The position numbers and the translations under genes are program-made. Below, in pieces: positions 8,600 through 17,357 of a stretch of 64,000 nt of DNA. Source of the stretch: Flavobacterium sp. LC2016-13 (GTDB lineage: Bacteria; Bacteroidota; Bacteroidia; Flavobacteriales; Flavobacteriaceae); NCBI RefSeq assembly GCF_009707955.1, contig NZ_WMDQ01000004.1:62001-126000 (forward strand), read 5' to 3'. Below the pieces are notes generated by a model, which was not told the DNA's origin, searched no databases, and saw only the letters and a list, made by a program, of their open reading frames with translations. Position 1 is the first letter of the stretch; every line of letters begins with the position of its first letter.

Positions 8600-9313
8600 T
8601 TAAAATAATTTAAGCTTTCCTATTTTCAATTTTAATTTAAATCTAAACAAACTATCTTCTCCTTTTATATCTATTCTTTTTACTAAATAATCATTTTTAA
8701 AAGGAAATTTATTTACCCTGTTCCCTATTCGCAAACCATATTTCATGCCATTTTCACGCATTACTTTCTTAAATACAGCAAATTCTGCATCTTTCTTAGC
8801 ATAATTTCCAAAAGGATAAGCTAAAACAGGTTTTATATCTAATTCATTATCTGCTATAAAATTGTTAGACTTAATAAAATCAGCTTCTAATTCTTCTTTA
8901 GATAATGAACTGTATCTTTTATGCTCAAAAGAATGATAACCCAACTCAATAAAATTGCTGTCTAATCCTTTTAATTGTTCAACACTCATTATCTTTTCTT
9001 TTCCTTCAATCCAATAATCAAAATTACCAACGAAAGAAAATGGTATAAAAAAAGATGCTTTCAATTGATATTTTTTTAGCAAAGGCACTGCATATATAAG
9101 CTGACATTCTGTAACATCATCAAAAGTGATAATAATACTTTTTGAGGGCAATTCTTTTAAATTTTCTAAATCTTTAAAATGAAATGTCGTGTAATTATTC
9201 TCGTGTAGAAACTTAAATTGTGATTCTAACTTTGACACAGAAATACTTAAATCTAAAGATTTAGCTTCGTCTATAACAACGTTATGGTACATTAAAATTG
9301 GCAACTTTGACAT
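8600..9313 (-). CDS. Polysaccharide deacetylase family protein
   Basis: A 237-residue NodB-fold (carbohydrate esterase 4) protein. IIITFDDVTE supplies the catalytic and metal-binding Asp pair, GYHSFEHKRY the His-x3-His zinc site, and VLAYPFGNYAK the conserved Pro-Phe-Gly loop. Such enzymes remove acetyl groups from N-acetylated sugars. No signal peptide is visible, so it may act on a cytoplasmic or membrane-face glycan intermediate. It sits between two paralogous WaaE-like genes, which supports a role in building the same surface glycan. Confidence 0.9.
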   Translation of the reverse strand: MSKLPILMYHNVVIDEAKSLDLSISVSKLESQFKFLHENNYTTFHFKDLENLKELPSKSIIITFDDVTECQLIYAVPLLKKYQLKASFFIPFSFVGNFDYWIEGKEKIMSVEQLKGLDSNFIELGYHSFEHKRYSSLSKEELEADFIKSNNFIADNELDIKPVLAYPFGNYAKKDAEFAVFKKVMRENGMKYGLRIGNRVNKFPFKNDYLVKRIDIKGEDSLFRFKLKLKIGKLKLF

Positions 9314-9449
9314 TTATTTATTTTTTCGCAAAGCTATTGATTTATCGTGATATTTTTAACAAATAAAAAGTTCTTTTGAAAAAATAACGCAAAGAATGGA
9401 ATATATTACACTTGACGGTGTTTTTTTTCAATTCCATGTACTGGTATTT

Positions 9450-9482
9450 TCAATCGACGAAACAGGATTATCAATCGACGAA
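9450..9482. repeat. Pair of 12-bp direct repeats upstream of the deacetylase operon
   Basis: TCAATCGACGAA occurs exactly at 9450-9461 and 9471-9482, a spacing of 21 bp (two helical turns), in the 276-bp gap upstream of the deacetylase start. Paired direct repeats at this spacing are how LytTR-type regulators and some response regulators bind DNA. No other structure was recognised in this gap. Confidence 0.5.
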
Positions 9483-9589
9483 TATGATTGAATAATAATG
9501 ACCTAGACTTAATTACAAAGCAAAAGCATTTGCATCAACAACCTTAATTGTAGATGGCACAAAAAATAAACTATTTACTGTTTAAATAT

Positions 9590-10339
9590 TTATTTTAGCT
9601 TTTTTTGAAGTTTTAAAAGCTTAGCATATTTCATATAAGAAAAGTAACTCTGAATCATTGCTATCGATAATCCGTCGAGACCATTAAAAACACCTTTCTT
9701 AAAAAAGTAGCATCTAATAAAGGAGACAGTTCCGTTAAGAATTGGTTTAAAAGCATTAATCCTTACTCCCTGATCAAATAATTGTTGTGCGTGCCACCCC
9801 GAGTATTGATTTTTTTTTGCAATAATTTGATCTAAAGAATCCCAGCCATAGTGTAAAATATGAACTGCTGCTTTTTTCTCGTTTTGAGTTATTATTTTTT
9901 GATGTACTATAGAATTTGAGGGATGTGCCGTCTGTTTATTAAAAAAACGCACTTTATGATCCGGATACCATCCTGAAAAATCAATAAGTTTATCGCCTAA
10001 AAAGTTTTTTACCCTGAAACTAAAAGCATCGTGGTTTCCTTCAAGGTATTTTTTATTTATAATAAATTGTTCTGCATCCGTATCCAGAAACTCATCTGCA
10101 TCAAGATTCAAAATCCAATCATTTTTACAATACGGCAAACCATGTGTGCGTTGCGGTCCGTCTCCTAAAAAAGCCTGCTCAATAACTACAGCGCCTTTTT
10201 CTTTAGCAATTTCAACAGTACGGTCCTTGCTAAATGAGTCTACTATGATTACTTCGTTACAAACTTTTAGTAAAGCATCTATACATTTTCCTATGTTTTT
10301 TTCTTCATTGAAAGTAATAACAAGACCACTAATTTCCAT
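9590..10339 (-). CDS. GT2 glycosyltransferase, WaaE/KdtX-like (copy 2)
   Basis: A 249-residue paralogue of the protein at 7842-8591, the same length and alignable end to end without gaps. It keeps SGLVITFNEEKNIGKCIDAL, EVIIVDSFSKDRT, the NLDADE acidic motif, FLGDGPQRTHGLPYCKNDWIL and the C-terminal KKGVFNGLDGLSIAMIQSYF. It is predicted to transfer a sugar to a lipid-linked or core-oligosaccharide acceptor. The two copies flank the deacetylase gene, suggesting duplication and divergence to related acceptors. Confidence 0.92.
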   Translation of the reverse strand: MEISGLVITFNEEKNIGKCIDALLKVCNEVIIVDSFSKDRTVEIAKEKGAVVIEQAFLGDGPQRTHGLPYCKNDWILNLDADEFLDTDAEQFIINKKYLEGNHDAFSFRVKNFLGDKLIDFSGWYPDHKVRFFNKQTAHPSNSIVHQKIITQNEKKAAVHILHYGWDSLDQIIAKKNQYSGWHAQQLFDQGVRINAFKPILNGTVSFIRCYFFKKGVFNGLDGLSIAMIQSYFSYMKYAKLLKLQKKLK

Positions 10340-10467
10340 TGCAAATTTTAATTTATTAACTACAAAAATATAACTTTTTTACTTTAGTTTAATCTTATTG
10401 TGACCTTACGTTTGCACACTTCATAAAATAGTTTGTAATTTAGCCTTGAAAATTGAACACGAAAATA

Positions 10468-11532
10468 ATGAGAATATTAGTCATTCAGCAAAAAAGAATT
10501 GGAGATGTATTAACAAGTACCATAATTTGCAACAACTTAAAAACCAAATTTCCTGACGCTGTGATAGATTATATGTGCTATCCCAATTCTGTCGATGTAC
10601 TAAAAGAAAATCCAAATATTGATACCGTTATTCCTTTATCAAACAAGGTTAGAAAATCAATCCCTTCATTATTTAAATTTATTTTTCAAATCCGTAAAAG
10701 AAAATACGATGCAGTAATTGATGTATACTCAAAGTTAGAGACTAATTTAATTACTATGTTTTCCGGAGCAAAATATAAAGTTTCGTATCATAAATGGTAT
10801 ACTAAAATATTTTACAATTATACTTACGAACGTTTTGATGCTGTAGAATCAGAACATGGCTTAGCTATTGAAAATCGTTTGTTACTTCTTAAACCATTTA
10901 TTTCTGAAAAAATTACAGATGTAAAACCAAAAATATTTCTAAAAGAGTCTGAAATTGAAGATGCTAAAAATCTTCTGAAAAGTTATAATGTAGATAACAG
11001 CAAACCTTTAATCATGTTTGGGATTTTAGGAAGCGAAGTTTATAAAACCTATCCTTTAGACGGAATGGCAAAAATTATCGATTTTACAGTCGCTAAAACC
11101 AATGCTACTATTATATTCAATTATGTTCCGTATCAAAAAGATCTTGCATTAGAAATATATAATTATTGTACTGAAGAAACAAAAAAACATATTGTTTTTG
11201 ATTTGTATTGTACAGAATTACGCCCGTTTTTAGCATTATTATCACAATGTGAAATGCTCATAGGAAATGAAGGAGGAGCTGTAAATATGGCTAAAGCACT
11301 TGAAATTCCGACTTTTTCAATATTTACACCTTCTGTTAGAAAAGAAACATGGCAAATATTCGAAAATGAAGCTAAAAATGTTTCTATTCACCTAAAAGAT
11401 TTAAAGCCTGAAATATACCAACAATATACGGAACAATATATAAAGGATCATACTTTTGAATATTATGCTGAATATCCTTTAGCACTAATGCTTGAAAAAC
11501 TAGAGACCTATTTTCAAGAATATAAAAATTGA
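10468..11532 (+). CDS. Glycosyltransferase family 9 (heptosyltransferase-like)
   Basis: A 354-residue GT9 protein, the family of ADP-heptose:LPS heptosyltransferases. The N-terminus MRILVIQQKRIGDVLTSTII has the conserved GD pair, followed by FPDAVIDYMCYPNSVDVL. The C-terminal domain has CEMLIGNEGGAVNMAKALEIPTFSIFTPS, equivalent to the GNDSGPMHIAAAL donor-binding motif. The ATG at 10468 is preferred over the TTG at 10453 because it starts directly at the first beta strand. A GT2 gene follows 16 bp downstream. Confidence 0.93.
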   Translation: MRILVIQQKRIGDVLTSTIICNNLKTKFPDAVIDYMCYPNSVDVLKENPNIDTVIPLSNKVRKSIPSLFKFIFQIRKRKYDAVIDVYSKLETNLITMFSGAKYKVSYHKWYTKIFYNYTYERFDAVESEHGLAIENRLLLLKPFISEKITDVKPKIFLKESEIEDAKNLLKSYNVDNSKPLIMFGILGSEVYKTYPLDGMAKIIDFTVAKTNATIIFNYVPYQKDLALEIYNYCTEETKKHIVFDLYCTELRPFLALLSQCEMLIGNEGGAVNMAKALEIPTFSIFTPSVRKETWQIFENEAKNVSIHLKDLKPEIYQQYTEQYIKDHTFEYYAEYPLALMLEKLETYFQEYKN

Positions 11533-11548
11533 AAAGTAAAAATATCAA

Positions 11549-12322
11549 ATGAGTGCTAATGAAAAGCCAAAGTTGTCCGTTTTGATTATTACGCTAAACG
11601 AAGAACGCTATATAAAATCATTGCTTGAAGATATTGATTTTGCCGATGAAATAATTGTGATAGATTCTTACAGTACTGATCAAACGGTTGCTATAATTAA
11701 CTCATTTGAAAATGTGAAATTAATTCAAAATAAATTTATTAATTACACATTACAACGCAATTTTGGCCTCGATCAGGCAAAAAATCCCTGGATATTATTT
11801 ATTGATGCTGATGAGAAATTAACTCCTAATTTAAAATCTGAGATCCTTAAAACAATAAATGATAATTACGCTGCAAGCGCCTATTTGATATACCGAACTT
11901 TTATGTTCAAAAACAGGAAATTACATTTTAGCGGATGGCAAACTGATAAGATTTTCAGGCTTTTTAAAAAATCAGATTGCAGGTATACCGAAGATAGAAT
12001 GGTTCATGAAAAACTGATTGTAAACGGAGAAATTGCAACTTTAAAACACAAAATTATTCATTTTTCATACACTTCATTTCTGGATTATAAGATGAAAATG
12101 TATAATTATGGCGTTTTAAAAGCACACGAAAAACTAAAAAAAGGACAGAAACCATCTTATTTAAAGCTGGTTTTCCATCCTACTTATACTTTTTTATATC
12201 AATATTTAATTAGACTTGGAATTTTAGATGGCATAAAAGGAATAACTATATGTTATCTAAATGCTTATAGTATTTTTATTCGATATAAAGAACTTTTCCG
12301 AATTACTTCTTCCAGAATTTAA
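11549..12322 (+). CDS. GT2 glycosyltransferase, WaaE/KdtX-like
   Basis: A 257-residue family 2 glycosyltransferase related to, but clearly more distant than, the two other WaaE-like proteins nearby. It has LSVLIITLNEERYIKSLLED, EIIVIDSYSTDQT, LFIDADEKLTP and the C-terminal RLGILDGIKGITICYLNAYS. It lies 16 bp after the GT9 gene, in a two-gene operon for LPS core assembly. Its 3' end overlaps the end of the convergent Kdo-kinase-like gene by 20 bp. Confidence 0.92.
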   Translation: MSANEKPKLSVLIITLNEERYIKSLLEDIDFADEIIVIDSYSTDQTVAIINSFENVKLIQNKFINYTLQRNFGLDQAKNPWILFIDADEKLTPNLKSEILKTINDNYAASAYLIYRTFMFKNRKLHFSGWQTDKIFRLFKKSDCRYTEDRMVHEKLIVNGEIATLKHKIIHFSYTSFLDYKMKMYNYGVLKAHEKLKKGQKPSYLKLVFHPTYTFLYQYLIRLGILDGIKGITICYLNAYSIFIRYKELFRITSSRI

Positions 12323-13067
12323 GCTTCTTTTTCAAACGTTTTTTTCTGTGAAATTGTTCCTGAAAATCAGCAGTATATTTCCATAAAGTATCAAATATTT
12401 TTTGCTCAGATTCTCCGTATAACTTAGCATATTCGTTACTCATTACTGCAACCATGTCTTTTAAAGGAGTTAAACGGCACAAATTTTTCATTCGCATTTC
12501 AAAAGTCATAGATTCATGAAATTCCATTCGGTTTAAATCAACCAAAAAGAATTCATAATTTCCGTCTTCTTTCTTTTTAATTAAAGTATTTCCTGGCGAA
12601 TGATCTAAAAATTCGATTCCTTTTTCATGAAGTCCAAAACTAAATCTGGTAAACTGCCTTAATATGTTTTCACCATCAGGATAGTTAGGAATTTCTACCA
12701 ACTCTCTATAAGTTAATTCCGTTACTAGATGTTCGCTTACATAATAACTGTCTCTTAAACCCAGCCAGCTAAAATTTTCAAGAAAAGCAATAGGCTGAGG
12801 CGTACCAATACCTCTTTCTAATAAAATTGTTGCATATTCAAAAGATCGTTTTGCCTTAGATTTTCTAAAATATTTATAAGCAACTTTATTTATTAAATTG
12901 GGAATTTTAAATGACTTAATATTAATTGTTTTATCACCTAAATCAAATAATTTTATGATGTTACGTTGTCCGTTACCAAAAAGAATACCTGAATTATTAA
13001 AATTTTTAATAATGTGAAGAATGGATTCAGTCTCGTTAGTAAAAATCTTATTTACTTTAAAATTCAT
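12303..13067 (-). CDS. Kdo/LPS core kinase-like protein (InaA/KdkA type)
   Basis: A small protein-kinase-fold enzyme of 254 residues. The catalytic loop is FLDHSPGNTL (HxPGN, as in Kdo kinase and RfaP/InaA proteins) and the metal-binding segment is FFLVDLNRMEF. The expected role is ATP-dependent phosphorylation of the Kdo or core sugars of LPS, at the cytoplasmic side. The ATG at 13067 (MNFKVNKIF) is chosen over an upstream in-frame start at 13091. It converges on, and overlaps by 20 bp, the GT2 gene of the same pathway. Confidence 0.87.
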   Translation of the reverse strand: MNFKVNKIFTNETESILHIIKNFNNSGILFGNGQRNIIKLFDLGDKTINIKSFKIPNLINKVAYKYFRKSKAKRSFEYATILLERGIGTPQPIAFLENFSWLGLRDSYYVSEHLVTELTYRELVEIPNYPDGENILRQFTRFSFGLHEKGIEFLDHSPGNTLIKKKEDGNYEFFLVDLNRMEFHESMTFEMRMKNLCRLTPLKDMVAVMSNEYAKLYGESEQKIFDTLWKYTADFQEQFHRKKRLKKKLKFWKK

Positions 13068-13152
13068 GTAGAATATTTTTATGAACAACAAAAATACGCA
13101 TAGAATTTAACACTTCAAATTAATATTGTATTTTCGTAAAAAAAATTAAAGA

Positions 13153-14229
13153 ATGTCAAATCGGAAAAGTGTTTTTTTAGAAACACATAATATCAATAAC
13201 AGAGCAGGAGGCCTAGGAACGTTTAATTATGAATTAATTAAAGGTTTATCTGAATTGAATTTTGATGACATGAGACTAACATTAAATACAGGGAACGTAA
13301 AACTTCTTAAAAGCGAATTTGGTAAAAAATTTGATTATAATCAATATACCACTTTTTCAAGATTGGAAATTTTTAGAATCCGCAAACCTTATGACCTATG
13401 GCATTCTGTAAATCAGAATACTAAGGTCGAACCTTTTGAATGTAAAAAATATTTACTGACTATTCATGACGTAAATTTTACTGAAGAAGTTTCTTCAGAC
13501 ATAAATCACAGACGTAATAAACTGTTTTTAAAAAAACTGGACAAAGCGACCGCAATAACTTATATCTCTGAATTTTCGAAACAACAAACTCATAAATATT
13601 TCAAGGTTCCCGATGTTCCCGAGTATGTAATTCACAATGGAAATCCAATTTCGATATTGCTTAACACAACTTCTTATATTCCAAATGTTCCTGTTGACAA
13701 ACCGTTTTTTTATACCATTGGAGATTTTATAAAAAGAAAAAATTATGAGTCTATTATTAATATGATGAAATTAATAAAAGACTTTAATTTAATTATTTCA
13801 GGTAATAATGCAAAAGACTACGGTGACGAAATAAAAAAAATAATTGATAAAAACGGCCTCAGTAATCAAGTTTTTTTAACCGGAAAAGTTACAGAAGAAG
13901 GCAAACAATTTTTCATGAAAAACTGTACTGCATTTCTTTTTCCTTCTATAAGAGAAGGTTTTGGCCTACCTCCTATTGAAGCAATGAGTTTTGGTAAACC
14001 TGTTTTTTTATCTGACAAAACTTCTTTACCGGAAGTTGGCGGAACGGCAGCAAATTACTGGAATAATTTTGATCCTGAATATATGAAAACTGTGCTTTTT
14101 GACGGACTGCATAATCATGAAAATAATAGACAAGAAAGTGAAAAAAATTTAAAAGAAAGGGCTTTAAATTTTGATTGGAAAATTGCTGCCGCTTCTTATT
14201 TAAAAGTATATAACGATATTTTACTATAA
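13153..14229 (+). CDS. Glycosyltransferase family 4 (GT-B)
   Basis: A 358-residue GT-B enzyme. The N-terminal domain has ETHNINNRAGGLGTFNYELIKGL. The C-terminal Glycos_transf_1 domain has FFYTIGDFIKRKNYESII, VFLTGKVTEEGKQFFMKNC and the ExxGxPxxEAM-type FPSIREGFGLPPIEAMSFGKPV, which binds the donor nucleotide sugar. It is predicted to act in LPS or polysaccharide synthesis. It lies divergent from the kinase gene and about 150 bp before the next rightward gene. Confidence 0.92.
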   Translation: MSNRKSVFLETHNINNRAGGLGTFNYELIKGLSELNFDDMRLTLNTGNVKLLKSEFGKKFDYNQYTTFSRLEIFRIRKPYDLWHSVNQNTKVEPFECKKYLLTIHDVNFTEEVSSDINHRRNKLFLKKLDKATAITYISEFSKQQTHKYFKVPDVPEYVIHNGNPISILLNTTSYIPNVPVDKPFFYTIGDFIKRKNYESIINMMKLIKDFNLIISGNNAKDYGDEIKKIIDKNGLSNQVFLTGKVTEEGKQFFMKNCTAFLFPSIREGFGLPPIEAMSFGKPVFLSDKTSLPEVGGTAANYWNNFDPEYMKTVLFDGLHNHENNRQESEKNLKERALNFDWKIAAASYLKVYNDILL

Positions 14230-14378
14230 AACTACTACCCCTTTTATAATTATATATTTTTCTAACAAGAAAAACATTGTATATTAAGATTTGATATTAA
14301 ACCTTATTGAATTTAAATTGTACAAAATTATTTAAACTATAATTTAAAAATTTACTTGACTGTAATAAAAAACACATT

Positions 14379-15338
14379 ATGCGTATTACTCTGATAAGTC
14401 TGGATGATTGGGGATTTAACAACCACATAGCTATCTCTTTGAAACAAAAGGGACATGATGTTCATCACATTAATTTTGATAAATTTGAATATAAGTACCC
14501 TAACCCACTTTATAAAATTTATAATTTTATTCTAAAAACCTTTTTTAAGAAAAACTTAAAAACGATGCATTTTGGAAAAAAAATCATAGAAAACTTAAAA
14601 GAAATAGGCGAATTTCAAGATGCTATTTTAGTTATAAAAGGTGATTTTATTGATCCAAAAAGTATTTTGGAATTTAAAAAATACGGAAAAAAAACAATCG
14701 CTTATTTTAATGACAACACGCATCGATGTCCAAAAATAGTACGTGTAATTCCTAATTTTGACAAAGTCTTTTCGTTTGAGAAAAGTGATTGTGAAAAATA
14801 CAACTTGAATTTTGCAACAAACTGGATTTATAATGCTGTTCCTGTAGTCTTAAACAAACCTTTTGAATATAAAGTTTTTAACATCATTTCAAATGATAAA
14901 AGACTACCTATTCTTGCTAAAATTGCAGATAATTTAAAAGCCAACAACATAAGCCATAAGATATTTGTTTATGACAGAAAGTTTAAAAGAAAGACGTCTA
15001 CAATAGAATATATTACAAACCATATTCCTTTATCAGAGGTTAAAGAATATATCGACAATGCTCAGGTTTTGCTTGATGTAAATCGAAGAGGACAAATTGG
15101 ATTAACTTTTAGAGTGTTTGAAAGTATTGGTTTGCATAAAAAGCTGATTACTACAAATTCAGATATTGCTAATTACGATTTTTACAATCCAAATAACATT
15201 TTGATAATCGACGATAAAAATCCTGAGATCCCAACATCATTTTTTGAGAAAGAATATGAAAAAATACCTGAGGAAATTTTCAATAAATATACTTTAGAAG
15301 GCTGGGCTGAAAATGTAATTTTTAATAGTCTTAGATAA
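14379..15338 (+). CDS. Putative glycosyltransferase, paralogue A of a flanking pair
   Basis: A 319-residue protein with a GT-B-like pattern: MRITLISLDDWGFNNHIA, an alternating beta/alpha middle, and a C-terminal RRGQIGLTFRVFESIGLHKKLITTNS followed by YDFYNPNNILIID. The RVFESIGLHKKLITT part corresponds to the donor-binding EAL/E-x7-E region of GT-B enzymes. I do not recognise a named family; similar proteins are annotated as LPS biosynthesis or CgeB-like proteins. It is clearly homologous to 16400-17356, sharing the YDFYNPNNILI stretch exactly. It leads a group of three rightward genes. Confidence 0.7.
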   Translation: MRITLISLDDWGFNNHIAISLKQKGHDVHHINFDKFEYKYPNPLYKIYNFILKTFFKKNLKTMHFGKKIIENLKEIGEFQDAILVIKGDFIDPKSILEFKKYGKKTIAYFNDNTHRCPKIVRVIPNFDKVFSFEKSDCEKYNLNFATNWIYNAVPVVLNKPFEYKVFNIISNDKRLPILAKIADNLKANNISHKIFVYDRKFKRKTSTIEYITNHIPLSEVKEYIDNAQVLLDVNRRGQIGLTFRVFESIGLHKKLITTNSDIANYDFYNPNNILIIDDKNPEIPTSFFEKEYEKIPEEIFNKYTLEGWAENVIFNSLR

Positions 15339-15353
15339 TTTAATTCAAAATAA

Positions 15354-16325
15354 ATGGCACAAAATATATATATTGTTTGTCCTCCCAAAAAAGCTACTGG
15401 AGGACCAGAAGCATTGCATCAACTAGGTTATATCTTAAATTCATTGGGATATAATGCCAAAATGTTATACTCGAAACATAAAAAAAATCCTGTACATCCT
15501 TTTTACAAAAATTACAATGTTCCTTATGTAATGAAAGTAAAGGATAGCACAGAAAATGTAATGATTATACCAGAATCAATGACAAATCTTATTGCTAAAT
15601 ATCCGTTAGCTCAAAAAAAAATCTGGTGGTTAAGCCTTGATTTTTATGAGGTTTTAATGAATAGCAGAGAAGCAAAAAAGAACTGGTTGAGAAAACTAAT
15701 TGTACCTTTTAAACATACTGAATATCGTTTTGAACCTAATAAAACGGTTACACATTGGTATCAATCTCAAAGAACGAAAGAGTTTTTATTGACTAAAAAG
15801 TTAGATAATGATATTGCATATTTGTGTGATTATGTAACGGAACTTTTCTTCGAAAATTTACCTGAAATTAATGATTTCCCAAAAGAAAATATCATTACTT
15901 ATAATCCTAAAAAAGGATTGGATAAGATAGAAAAATACATGACCCTTCTCCCTCAATACAAATGGACGCCATTGTCAGGAATGTCAAGGGAAGAAATGAG
16001 AGATACTTTACGAAAAACCAAACTTCATATTGATTTTGGATATTTTCCGGGAAGAGATAAAATTCCGAGAGAAGCCTTGGTTTCTGGTGTATGTTTATTG
16101 ACCGGTCGTGATGGAACCTCTGCATTTAAGGAAGATTTAGGTATTCCTGAACGTTATAAATTACACGAAAATGAAAGACAAACGGAAAAAGTAACTGAGC
16201 TTATAAATCATTTGATGAACAATTATGAGCAAGTTTTTAATGAGTTTACTGATTTCAGGACATTTGTCATAAATGAAAAAGAAAACATGATTAAAGATGT
16301 AAAAAAGCTTTTCGATAAAGCCTAA
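15354..16325 (+). CDS. Putative glycosyltransferase (GT-B-like)
   Basis: A 323-residue protein that starts MAQNIYIVCPPKKATGGPEALHQLGYILNSLGY, a pattern seen in GT4-like enzymes where a Gly-Gly-Pro loop near the N-terminus meets the acceptor. Further on are WRWLSLDFYE-like (KKIWWLSLDFYEVL) and ITYNPKKGLDKIEKYMTLLP followed by DFGYFPGRDKIPREALVSGV, which sits where the donor-binding Glu motif is expected. The exact sugar is unknown. It begins 15 bp after the previous gene and lies between the two paralogues, so it is probably part of the same operon. Confidence 0.65.
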   Translation: MAQNIYIVCPPKKATGGPEALHQLGYILNSLGYNAKMLYSKHKKNPVHPFYKNYNVPYVMKVKDSTENVMIIPESMTNLIAKYPLAQKKIWWLSLDFYEVLMNSREAKKNWLRKLIVPFKHTEYRFEPNKTVTHWYQSQRTKEFLLTKKLDNDIAYLCDYVTELFFENLPEINDFPKENIITYNPKKGLDKIEKYMTLLPQYKWTPLSGMSREEMRDTLRKTKLHIDFGYFPGRDKIPREALVSGVCLLTGRDGTSAFKEDLGIPERYKLHENERQTEKVTELINHLMNNYEQVFNEFTDFRTFVINEKENMIKDVKKLFDKA

Positions 16326-16399
16326 TTACAGCAAATAATAGATTACAAAATTATAGTGATTCTATTCTTTATTACAAATTACATTAAAAACGCATCACT

Positions 16400-17356
16400 A
16401 TGAAAGTATGTTTAATTAGTTTTGATTCAACTTATTTTGATCACAATATTATAATTGAATTAAAAAGAAAAAATATCGATGCCAATCATATCGACGCTTC
16501 GAAGTTTAAATATAAATACACTTCTGTTTTTGATAAAATCAGTAATTCTATTAATAAATCATTCTTCAATAAAAACATAAAAGACATAGCATTAGAAGAA
16601 AATATCCTGGAGCAACTCAAAAAATTGGGGCATCAGGATATTATTATGTTTATACGTCCGGATAGAATAAGCAAAAAAACTCATTTAGAGATCAAAAAAC
16701 AAACTAACAAATATATTACTTATATATATGATAGTTATAACAGATTTCCTATGGATGATTTACTGGATGGAGTATTTGATGAAATCTTTTCTTTTGATTT
16801 TAATGATGTAAAAAAATATAATTTCAAGTTCATATCAAATTATATTTATATGAATAAAAGAGAAATTAAATCTGAAAATGACACTAACGACAATATCTTT
16901 ATTGTAATATCTATTGATGAAAGATTTGAATTCTTAAACAAGTTGTCTTATTGTCTTTCAGATCATAACATCAATTATAAATTCGTAGTTGTAGGTAAAA
17001 GAGTTCCTAAAAATATGAATCCAAATATGATTTTTTCAAAGAAAACACTTCTTCCCGAAGATTTGAAAAATGATTTAGACAATTCTAAATATTTTTTAGA
17101 TTTAATTAGGCATGGACACAATGGCTTAAGCTTTAGGATATTTGAAGCTCTCGCCATGCAGCGAAAAATTATTACAACAAATCAAGCAATTCGTCAATAC
17201 GATTTTTATAATCCGAATAACATACTAATTCTTGATGAAAATTCAGCTATCAATATAGATCTCAATTTTTTCAAGACTCCATACGAGCCTTTAAGCGATG
17301 CTATTTATTACAAATACACCATTGAAAATTGGGTAAAAACCGTATTTCAAATCTAA
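16400..17356 (+). CDS. Putative glycosyltransferase, paralogue B of a flanking pair
   Basis: A 318-residue protein homologous along its length to 14379-15338. It starts MKVCLISFDSTYFDHNIIIEL and ends with GHNGLSFRIFEALAMQRKIITTN, then YDFYNPNNILILD. It is more AT-rich in codon use than the other copy and has diverged in the middle. The paralogues probably transfer related sugars in the same glycan. It ends 1 bp from the end of the convergent gene at 17358. Confidence 0.7.
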   Translation: MKVCLISFDSTYFDHNIIIELKRKNIDANHIDASKFKYKYTSVFDKISNSINKSFFNKNIKDIALEENILEQLKKLGHQDIIMFIRPDRISKKTHLEIKKQTNKYITYIYDSYNRFPMDDLLDGVFDEIFSFDFNDVKKYNFKFISNYIYMNKREIKSENDTNDNIFIVISIDERFEFLNKLSYCLSDHNINYKFVVVGKRVPKNMNPNMIFSKKTLLPEDLKNDLDNSKYFLDLIRHGHNGLSFRIFEALAMQRKIITTNQAIRQYDFYNPNNILILDENSAINIDLNFFKTPYEPLSDAIYYKYTIENWVKTVFQI

Positions 17357-17357
17357 C

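Noticed and set aside
9396..9491. 31-codon rightward frame covering the direct repeats
   Set aside because: No promoter, no domain, and the repeated SIDE codons follow from the DNA repeat itself; treated as non-coding.
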